Positions 56,343-64,000 of a DNA stretch of 64,000 bases are shown here, piece after piece. Source of the DNA: Bipolaris cookei (lineage: Eukaryota; Ascomycota; Dothideomycetes; Pleosporales; Pleosporaceae). A program made the translations under genes and the position numbers. The stretch is taken from positions 371,034 through 435,033 of the forward strand of contig NRSV01000020.1 in NCBI GenBank assembly GCA_002286855.1, in the 5' to 3' direction. How positions within the stretch are numbered: position 1 is the first letter of the stretch; every line of letters starts with the position of its first letter. The notes below the pieces were generated by a model, which did not search any database, was not told the origin of the DNA, and saw only the letters and a list, made by a program, of their open reading frames with translations.

Positions 56343-56408
56343 CATAGTGTTTCGTACATGAAGTTCGCAATGCCAAGAAAAAGTGGCCGGCTCGGTGGTG
56401 CTTTACGT
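56120..56408 (-). repeat. Right arm of the inverted repeat
   Basis: Read on the minus strand this arm repeats the left arm, including the same TAG stop in the helix-turn-helix region. It then continues uniquely into the central transposase sequence. Confidence 0.85.
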
Positions 56409-56522
56409 TATGTATTATAAAATTATGGCGATTAATTGCACCATCAGATATTCAAACTATGCTTGCCATAACGCCATTCTATGCGGGAATATGCGGAATT
56501 AAATGCTAGAGAAACCCACTCA

Positions 56523-58108
56523 TTAGTGCTGTGCAGCGAATGACCTACTCTCCTTGCTTCCACTTCCGCTTCCACTTCCATATGTCACACTGCTATCGTC
56601 GTCGGAGTCGAGACCGTCCAGCTCGAACTCGTCTGCACCCATTACCCTACGATCCACTCTGCTATAGCCGTTGACATTACCATTGCCGAGTCCGTTTAGA
56701 TGAGGCGCCTCGGCATCAGCTTTGTCGTCCTGTTCCCAGGCGTAGACCGCGTACAAGTGAATGAGCATATTGACGACTGATACCATATTAGTCAACGAAA
56801 ACACGGAAAGAATATGGAATACTTACAGAGGAATAGCAAGAAAGCAATACTAAACAAGATCAGCACATACGACACATGAGTGACATTGGCATCAGAAAGA
56901 AGCTGCATCTGCTCTTCTGTAGCGCCCATAAACATGAATCCACCGGCCATGAGCAGAAACGGCGTCATGTACTGGAAACTGTTGGGGTCTGAGCCATCGG
57001 GAGCGATGGATGTCCTGTCCTTGAGTACAAACGAAATCTCAATGATACGGGCAGCACCCGCAGCCATTAGGGTGTATCCAAAGACGGTATGAATCATAGT
57101 CGAAAGAGGGAGATGCTGGGGATGCGCCGACATGGCCCATCCAGTCATGAGAATGACGATACCCGGGATCAAGTTGCGCTTGGGCTGTCCATTTCGCTTT
57201 CGGCTAAGCCAGATACCGACCAGACCGGCTGCCCACCACACAATGCCCATGGATGTATGCTGAAGGTCGTTGTGAACCCACGGGTGTCCCCATCGGTGCT
57301 CGGTAAAGGTGTTGACACAGCCCCAGGCGGTAATGACAAGCGAATCAAAGAATTCCTGGCTCCTACCCGTCCTCCGCAGCCACATCTGTCCAACCAAAAG
57401 CAAGATCAAGAGAATGATGCCATATGCGATGAAGGCGCTACCCATGATAAAGTGAGCCAGGCATTGTCCGGTATGATCGGCCCTGCAGAAACCCAGAGCT
57501 GTGATGCCTCCGAAAAGGAATTGGACCCATGTTATGACCGGCAGAGCCTTGCCGACCACTCCGTGCACTTTTATTACAACGCTGCGAATCTTTCTGTTGA
57601 TGCCTTTCTCGAGATGAAGCTTTAGGTAAACACCCATCGCGATCTGGGAGATCAACATGAGCATGATGACGGGGACGAATCTAGCGTGGATGTTGTCAGG
57701 GGAGAACTGTCTGCCGCCATGGTGGTGAGCCAGGAAGTATCCGATGATTGCGAGGATAGAACCGAGTGTTTGTACGGGAACGTGCCACTTGGATTGTATT
57801 ATCTGGTAGAAATGTTAGTCTGGCATTGCCATGAGTATGCGGATGTTGGTCATCGTACGCCCAAGACCATTCCCGTGGGGAAGATGATGCCCCACGCGAG
57901 CGACTGTACCAAGATGTGTGTCCATAGCACTGGATCCTGCCAAAGGTCAGCTGGTACCCACAGTACTTCGTTCCTTAGTAGCGCGTACAATCGGATCCTG
58001 GGAGACGGCATCTCCTTGCTGTATTTTGCTGACTTCGTGGACGTGTGCGGTGGCCATGGTGCTGCAGAGGAGCGTGGCAACGGCCACTCTTTTTGTGATA
58101 AGGCCCAT
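56523..58108 (-). CDS. YTP1: YTP1-like multi-pass membrane protein
   Basis: Exons 58108-57989, 57936-57859, 57802-56827 and 56776-56523 encode 475 residues. A signal peptide (MGLITKRVAVATLLCSTMAT) is followed by a membrane domain of DUF2427 type (WGIIFPTGMVLG, GYFLAHHHGGRQFSPDNIHA). The Ytp1 C-terminal domain (HTSMGIVWWAAGLVGIWLSR, MIHTVFGYTLMAAGAARIIE) comes next, and the chain ends in an acidic, serine-rich tail (ELDGLDSDDDSS). The pattern of about ten hydrophobic segments with paired histidines recalls cytochrome b561/ferric reductase folds. Yeast YTP1 has no settled function. All introns are 50-56 bases. The gene shares a roughly 300-base divergent promoter with the Swi5-domain gene. Confidence 0.9.
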
Positions 58109-58409
58109 GTCGTCTATCGCGCTTCAGATGGCAATTCGGGTGATGCGACTGTGGATTATGAGGATCCTTTGCTAAGACGTGGAGAGTTTCAAGGCCACAT
58201 CAGGCGCGTATCAAGGCAGGAGTTGGGTGGGGAGATGACCCTGGGCCGCGATTGTTCTCCTGTTGATGCGATGCGTCGTCGTAATTTCCAGTTCACGTGA
58301 ACCTGCGGGCCCCTTGATTGGCTTCCGCCGTGCTCCGTCCGCCGACCACAACAACTGCTGCCTACGTTCACTCCATCGCCGCCCCTCTGCAACTTCAACA
58401 TCAGCCAAC
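58109..58409. promoter_or_regulatory. Divergent promoter between YTP1 and the Swi5-domain gene
   Basis: About 300 bases separate the two proposed starts. An in-frame upstream ATG of the Swi5 gene at 58263 would shorten the gap to about 155 bases. No clear TATA box. Confidence 0.4.
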
Positions 58410-59899
58410 ATGGCTCTCGACAAGAGCGTCACAGAGATTGCTGACTCAGACGAGGAGCTTGTCATGTCTTCGCCTGGTGATGGTTCATCTGATGTGGCGG
58501 ATAAGCTTCGCGCCATGGCCTCTGCTGCGCCTCAGGAACCCCTTCAGGACGCGTACCGCACTTACCAAGCTCTCACACAAGATGACGCCAATACAGCTAC
58601 ACTGAGCACCGTTGGCTTGGATCTCGGTTGCAACGGCACTTCAGTCGATACCGATGCATCCAGTACTGATCACACTGACGTGAAGCTCCAAGACGCGATG
58701 CCTCCACAAGAGGAAGGAGCAGCACTTCAACTGAGTCCTCATGAACGAGCCGCCCGCGCGCATATGGACGCGTTGGGTTTTGCACACGGAACCCTTCATG
58801 TGTCAGTTGCGAACAGAAGCACGGTGCAACCAGAGTCACTAGCAGGGGAATCGCGGTCCACCAATACTGCACCAACTCCAGACAGCACCTCTCCGCCAAA
58901 CGATGCCTGCCCTCAGTCTGCTCGAGACATCTCCAGTACATGCCAATCGCGAGCCCCCCATAGACAAACGGTTGCAGTAAAAGATGACATCATACGTGAC
59001 AATTCATCACAGCCCAGATTGAACGATGTGGACCAAAATGTAATCCAGGGTGCAGGCATGATCCATCCAAGCGAGAGCGCAGTTTGTTCTTAACCCGCTC
59101 GTCCTCCCGTGTCCTTGCTCACACACTTTAGGCGCACAGATCTCAAGCCATGGGCACGTCTGACACGACAAGGATCTTTGCAGCAGCAATCAGCTCCTCA
59201 AATCCGACTACCCCAGGCATCACAGCTTCAGCCTTATCCGCGCCAAAGGACATTGGCGACGCTGATCTACATCCAGATCTTAGTGAAATCCAAGGTGGAA
59301 AACCACAGATAAATACCAGTGATTGTAAGCCAAGCGTTCCTTCTCAGGAGTCAATGGTCAACGCACAAGAGTTCGCTCCCTTCACACCGCAAATTCCGCC
59401 CTTGCAAGAAAAGCTTCAAGATCCAAGCTCGGCACTTCAACAGGCATCACAACCGAACGACCCTGAAAGTCGTGATCTCAATGCGAATGGTGCACCCTAT
59501 AACTCCACTTGCGAGTCTCAAGACCAACCTACTATGGGAGCTTCGCCGACAGCCGCCATGCGGAGGAGCCCGTCAAGAACTCCCCAGGAAACCATTCTAT
59601 CGGAGTTGAAAGCCCACAAGGCTGCCCTATTAACTTCTCTGCGTAGTCTCCCGGCGATTCAGGTACTTATGGAAGAAATGACGTCTTCCGATGTTGGCGC
59701 AGATGGACGGTACGACGAGCCTACTGATGCGGACATTATGACCGCAGTGAACAAAGTCGTCAAAGAGCACATCAAGTTACTGCATGAATACAATGAACTA
59801 AAAGACGTAGGCCAGGGTCTTATGGGGCTAATCGCCGACCAGCGGGGTGTCAGAATTGTCGAAGTTCAGGAAGAGTTTGGCATCAATGCAGAAGATTGA
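58410..59899 (+). CDS. swi5: Swi5-domain DNA repair protein with long disordered N-terminus
   Basis: Exons 58410-59081 and 59132-59899 encode 479 residues. The last 100 residues match the Swi5/Sae3 family: ILSELKAHKAALLTSLRSLP is the coiled-coil start, and EHIKLLHEYNELKDVGQGLM, then GLIADQRGVRIVEVQEEFGI, is the conserved end. With Sfr1, Swi5 stimulates Rad51 and Dmc1 strand exchange in recombination. Family members are usually only 85-150 residues. Here about 380 residues of low-complexity, Ser/Thr/Pro-rich sequence precede the domain (DSDEELVMSSPGDGSSDVAD near the start). The intron is 50 bases and starts GTTTGT; it is needed to join the two frames. The short form of the domain alone has no nearby ATG in a good position. 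Confidence 0.8.
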
Positions 59900-61603
59900 T
59901 TGGCCATTAGGTCTTGGATACTTTTTCATGGCCAGGAACGGGTGAGATTGCATGGACTCGCGAGAGTGGCGGAAAAGAGGGGCCACCAGCGACATCTCTC
60001 CGCAGCCTTCTTGACTTGTATTCCGTTAATTCTCCGCATGGGGTCAACCATCCCAGCTCCTTTTGCTCAGTGACATTGCGAATCTACTGGTTCACCTCGT
60101 TGGGTAGGTCTATGTTGTTGGATAGGTCCACTTCCGCTCGACCACACGGTCATCCAATCAAGCGCTGCTTACATAATACTATGCTGAGAAAATAGCGTCT
60201 TCTTGGCCTATACTCCTGTTCGTGATCTACAAACATCCTTGGAGAAGGCGAAAGTGAAACACAGACTATCCGCACTCTAGCGTGTATATAGTTCATTTTG
60301 CATGAGAAACGGGCGTCTCTAGCGGACCTCAATGCACGTGATAGTCGGTCTGCGGAAAACCTACCAGCTACATGGTACCATCTTATCCAGCCAGACTGGC
60401 GGGTACCGAAAATTTGCCGATTGGGTTGAACGCCTTCCGGGGATCTTCGGCTCCACGTTACACAATGTCTCGTCTAGTAAGTACATGTATACACGTGCAT
60501 CTTCTTTTGAACATGGACGAACGCATACATACACTCTTGCAAATGAAGAATTCGACAACGGAATCTGCGTGACAAATCCCGCATTTGTAATTTTATTAGT
60601 GTGCTGGCGGGCTCGGACAAGATCGGCCAGTGGCCAAGCTTAAGGATACTCACGAATTTACTCAACCAAGCATGTTGACACTACCTCCTGCAGGTCTTCT
60701 TCGGCCATTTCAACGTTCCTAGTCAGGGGTCGCGATGGCGACTACGGTTGATTTCAATCACGCTAGAGGTGAATAAGCGGTTCTTTGAGACTGTATCAAC
60801 TAATTGCCGTAGTCTGAAGGCACCTCTAGATTCTTGGCAGCTGTTGAATTTCGACATGAAACGGTTGCGGCTGTGGCACTATTGCTATGACAGCAGCCAC
60901 CATGCAAAAACAACAAAAGCGACAGCAGACTCATGAGAGCAACGGCAAAGCCACCCTGAGCATGGCCATGCGAACTTCTCCTCCACTAAGGCGGGATTGC
61001 GGGACCATGTTTCTTGCATGGTCATGTCAATCATGATCGGCAGACCCGCATCAGATGATCAGGGGAGATCTTAAGTGGTTTGGATATTCCAAGCGCTCGA
61101 AAGTATCCTCGCAGTATACAAACATACTTACATATCTACTGCGCCTTCCCCCTCTGTAGGCTTGAACAACAGTTTCGCATTGCGTTCTCGACATCTAGCT
61201 AAAGAATGTAGTGCCCGCCGTGTCCAGAGTGGCGCGGCTCGCTGTCTACTTTTGGGCAGCTATACCGTGCAACCCTACCCGGGACTCTACCCCACAACAG
61301 TGTCAGGATTTTAGTGAATAGCGTCTGCGGATGGTGATTGGCGAAATCGAAGGCCAAGAGATGAGCTAGCCTGTTCGCCAGCAGTTCGGCTCCACGCTAC
61401 AAGCCGTTCTGCCCTTAGCTAGTCAGTTCGCCATTCGAGATCTCGCCCGGCACCTGTGCACCTGCCGATGTAGTAACATCTCCTTGCAAGGGTCTAGAAT
61501 CATATATGTGTTGTTGTTACAGAGGCCCCACACTTTTGCTCGGTAGGATATATTTCACCGAGTCTTCTTCTTCCCCGGAATCGACTCAGAATCGTGGAGC
61601 AGA
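59900..61603. other. Intergenic stretch upstream of the 7TM gene
   Basis: About 1.7 kb with only short chance frames. It likely holds the 3' end of the Swi5 gene and the promoter of the 7TM gene. I see no RNA gene, repeat or transposon. Confidence 0.4.
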
Positions 61604-62766
61604 ATGGCGTCTGTTCAGGATTTTCAACTTGCAGCCCTTGCTGCTGGCTTCACAATTGGCTTCGGCTTCTTGACAGTATGGGAGGCAATCAAGCAGACAC
61701 GGCGGAACCACAGCCCGTTACGCTCTGCCTACATTTATATGGTATGGGGTGAGATTTTGGTCAACGTCTGCATTGGAGTCATTGGATGGCTCTTTCTCAA
61801 TGGCACGGTTGGACCGACGTGAGTAATTCCTTCATTCAGCATTGCTACAACCGACATCTACTAACACGCAATACCAGTGTACCAGTCTTGTTCTCCATCC
61901 TGTTCTTCTGGGTGTTTGAGATCCAACTGCTCATGCAAATAATCATCAATCGAATCGCACTCATCGCCGAGCACCACAGTACGATTAAGAAACTCAAATG
62001 GGGTACCTTCATCCTCATCACTGCCATTAACATTGCCGTCTTCTGCATCTGGATCCCTTCGCACACAAACCCCCCTCTCAACGACACCTTCGTCAAGATC
62101 AACAACGTATGGGATAAAATCTCCAAAGTCCTTATCCTCATCGCCGATGCAGCGCTAAACTGGTACTTCTTACGCACTGTCAAGATCCGCCTGGTAAACC
62201 AACACGGCCTAACAAAGTACGCGCCACTCATCAGCTTCAACGGGAAACTCATGCTCATCTCAATCGCTATGGACGCTCTCCTCATCGGCCTCATGTTCCT
62301 CCGCAACCAAGTCGTCTACATCCAATTCCACCCCGTCGCTTACATGGTCAAGCTCAACATCGAAATGTCCATGGCCTCGCTCGTTGTCCGCCTCGCCCAG
62401 GGCAAATCCCAAAACGATATGGGCCCCGAAGAACTCCACAGCACCACCGACCCCGAGTCGCGTTCTCGCTCTGCCGCCGCAGCACAGGCCCTGCAGCTTA
62501 CCAACCGCTCTAAGCGCAACCACCCTTCGAATATGCGCAGCGCGGGTCTCAGCAAGATTGATAGTGACGAGAGTCTCGATCTTGGAGGGATTCAGTGCCA
62601 TACTGAACTCCGTATTACACATGAGGATCGCAAGGATACGGCTGATAGGAGGGATTTTGTGGAGAGCAGCTCGAGGAGCAGTAATGAGGCGCCTGCGCTC
62701 AGTGTGTTTGGGGATGAGACGCCCTTACACAAGAAGACGTTTAGAGTGCAGGAGAAAGGGTTGTAA
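61604..62766 (+). CDS. Seven-transmembrane fungal integral membrane protein
   Basis: Exons 61604-61818 and 61878-62766 encode 367 residues; the intron opens GTGAGT and is 59 bases. Seven hydrophobic segments are visible in the first 260 residues: AALAAGFTIGFGFLTVW, YMVWGEILVNVCIGVIGWLF, FSILFFWVFEIQLLMQIII, FILITAINIAVFCIWIP, VLILIADAALNWYFL, LMLISIAMDALLIGLMFL and a last one near MVKLNIEMSMASLVV. The C-terminal tail of about 110 residues is polar, charged and serine-rich (ESRSRSAAAAQALQLTNRSK). This is the layout of the large fungal GPCR-like membrane protein families. I cannot assign a ligand or subfamily, and it lacks the CFEM domain of Pth11-type receptors. Confidence 0.8.
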
Positions 62767-62952
62767 TAAGATACTTTGTTTATCATAATCAGATAGAAAT
62801 GCGTTCTTAGGTTGTAGTAATGATACCCGTCTGTTAGCGGCTTTTGTAATATATGTTTGGAAATCATCGATGCTGCTTTTCTTCCTCTGTTTTTGTTGTC
62901 AGGAGTATGGTCGAATCGCGTGTCAGATCGATTGCATTAACAGCTAACGTCA

Positions 62953-62990
62953 ATGTATAGCGAGTGACAGATTATAGCGAGTGACAGAAA
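62953..62990. repeat. Short tandem repeat TATAGCGAGTGACAGA
   Basis: The 16-base unit TATAGCGAGTGACAGA occurs twice in direct succession with one or two intervening bases. It lies between the 7TM gene and the transposase remnant and may mark an old element boundary. Confidence 0.6.
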
Positions 62991-63075
62991 ACGCCAAGAC
63001 CCCACCAACATCACCACCTTTGCACACCCATTACAGCGCAACAACAATAGTAAGTTAAGATTAGAAAAGGCTAAT

Positions 63076-63414
63076 CTACTCAGAATCTACTTCTACATCT
63101 TGATTACAGGTGCGCAAGTTATGCCCAGTCCCGCCGCAGCGTCCACAACGCCTTTGCGATGGTTCGCCTACTTCAGCGCTCTCTCCCTTCTTTACCTTCT
63201 TCCCACTACCACGCGCCCTAAACTCCTTCAGAGTTGCCAGTCTCTCTCCTTCTTCAACTGCTAGGGTCTCTCCTTTCTGTAGCCGCCTTCTTTTATGTGA
63301 TCTCCTTCGCGTGGCGGCTTCATTAGCTGCTTCAAGCTCAGAGACCCGTTTCTTAACCAACACCAGCTCATTCGCAAGGCTGCTGAGATTTGTCCCCCCT
63401 TTGAGATTTGTCAC
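63076..63414 (-). pseudogene. C-terminal remnant of a pogo-type DDE transposase
   Basis: A 112-residue open frame has a short coiled coil (LANELVLVKKRVSELEAANE), a basic stretch (RRRSHKRRRLQKGETL) and a zinc-knuckle end RRCGRCGGTGHNLRTC. This coiled coil plus basic region plus CxxCxxxGHNxxxC end is the usual C-terminus of fungal pogo/Fot1-like transposases. The DDE catalytic part is missing upstream, where no frame continues. It does not overlap in sequence with the 55-56 kb element, which retains only the 5' part of a transposase. Confidence 0.65.
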
Positions 63415-63564
63415 CCGCGCTAGTGCTAGTGAAAGTTACTCGTTCAATTTGGTTTAGCGCGTAATCTATGGACGCGACAACATCACGACGCCGCGCGTCT
63501 TTGCAATAGGTTGACAACCTTCAAAATATATGAGTATTAACTCTCTTTCCTTGTTCACAATAGC

Positions 63565-63824
63565 ATGGGTGACATTGCACCTCCTCCAGACCTACTATAC
63601 GGCACCTATGAAGAAGCTTTTGATGCCCTCAAGGCGCATGGCATGCAGCATGGCTATGGCTTCGTACTTAAGCGCAAGTTGACGCTCAGAATGTAGTAAC
63701 TGAACCTCAGAACGCAGTTGTTGAACCTCAGGATGCACCTTCGCTGCGGCCTAAGCGTGCTGCAGCAATGGCCGCTCCAGATGCTTGGAAATGTCTTGGT
63801 CCACGCAAGAGACGTCGACGTTAG
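63565..63824 (+). mobile_element. Internally deleted MULE-type transposase gene remnant
   Basis: An ATG at 63565 opens MGDIAPPPDLLYGTYEEAFD, then ALKAHGMQHGYGFVLKRK, the start of the FAR1/MULE zinc-binding domain of Mutator-like transposases. About 120 bases later the sense frame changes, and a C-terminal-like piece reads APSLRPKRAAAMAAPDAWKC, then LGPRKRRRR and stop. The two ends of a gene normally over 1.5 kb long are thus joined with the middle deleted, the structure of a non-autonomous deletion derivative. Terminal repeats cannot be confirmed because the element lies close to the window edge. Confidence 0.55.
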
Positions 63825-64000
63825 TAGAATATAGCATAACTATGTAGTTAACTATAGTTGTTGTCTAGCACTAGTTAACTACTTTTCATATGCCGAGGCA
63901 CCAATAGAGGTGCCGGACGCTAAAACGCCGCGGACGGCAGAACGCCGGATCGCTGTTCAACCACCAAATATTCTATCCACTTTTATCACCCACAACGTAA

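Larger units (their letters stand above)
55351..56408. mobile_element. Palindromic pogo/Fot1-type DNA transposon derivative with TA target-site duplication
   Basis: The 1058-base element starts ACGTAAAGCACCACCGAGCC and ends with its inverse complement. TA lies directly outside both ends (55349-55350 and 56409-56410), the target duplication of the Tc1/mariner/pogo superfamily. The outer 290 bases on the left and 289 on the right are near-perfect inverted copies. The right arm continues inward on the minus strand into the middle of a DDE transposase (APRLCEVADMAEKLL, then DETGFQMGVIGSMK-like sequence near 55830). Both arms carry the same 5' transposase end. So the 3' half of an ordinary element has been replaced by an inverted copy of its 5' end. 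It cannot encode an active enzyme. Confidence 0.85.

Noticed and set aside
60332..60643. 103-codon frame in the interval before the 7TM gene
   Set aside because: Overlapping frames of similar size occur on the other strand and the composition is not protein-like.
1..64000. CRISPR array, bacterial operons, or a secondary-metabolite cluster
   Set aside because: The genes are spliced eukaryotic housekeeping genes. I saw no regularly spaced repeats and no polyketide synthase, NRPS or terpene synthase; the single oxidoreductase and ABC transporter do not make a cluster.

Overview
This window looks like nuclear DNA of a filamentous ascomycete, most likely a dothideomycete of the Pleosporales type. 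The genes are eukaryotic and mostly split by introns of about 50-80 bases. They encode conserved fungal housekeeping proteins, lie close together on both strands, and alternate with AT-richer gene-poor stretches holding decayed transposons. The taxonomic call is inference from gene style; no marker gene here fixes the species.

Layout. 1-5.5 kb is gene-poor and holds one broken hypothetical gene. 5.5-27.2 kb is a dense conserved block: a CxxC-motif protein, the GPI ethanolamine phosphate transferase LAS21, a FUN14-family protein, an importin-13/Kap111-type karyopherin, aminopeptidase P, the vitamin B6 synthase PDX1, SKP1, the GPI mannosyltransferase SMP3, the phosphatidylglycerophosphate synthase PGS1 and the complex I subunit NDUFA12. 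27.6-31.8 kb holds a frameshifted FAD oxidoreductase and a gene-free stretch with a retroposon-like insertion. 31.8-49.8 kb is a second dense block: an ABCC transporter, an intron-containing tRNA-Cys, RAD14/XPA, a peptidyl-tRNA hydrolase with a long N-terminal extension, a Cut12-type spindle pole body protein, GCN2 and a small conserved protein. 49.8-56.4 kb is gene-poor with two diverged LTR-like segments, a decayed ORF chain, a microsatellite and a palindromic pogo/Fot1-type element. 56.5-62.8 kb holds YTP1, a Swi5-domain protein and a 7TM protein. The right edge carries remnants of a pogo-type and a MULE-type transposase.

Functional links are loose, as is usual in fungi. LAS21 and SMP3 both act in GPI-anchor assembly and lie about 11 kb apart. 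PGS1 (cardiolipin precursor synthesis) and NDUFA12 (complex I) are mitochondrial and share a head-to-head promoter of about 220 bp. SKP1/SMP3, importin/aminopeptidase P and YTP1/Swi5 are further divergent pairs. FUN14 and the importin are convergent with only about 25 bp between their stop codons.

Exon structures were worked out by hand from splice signals, reading frame and family similarity recalled from general knowledge. Where a joined CDS is given, the exon lengths sum to a multiple of three. No database search was run.
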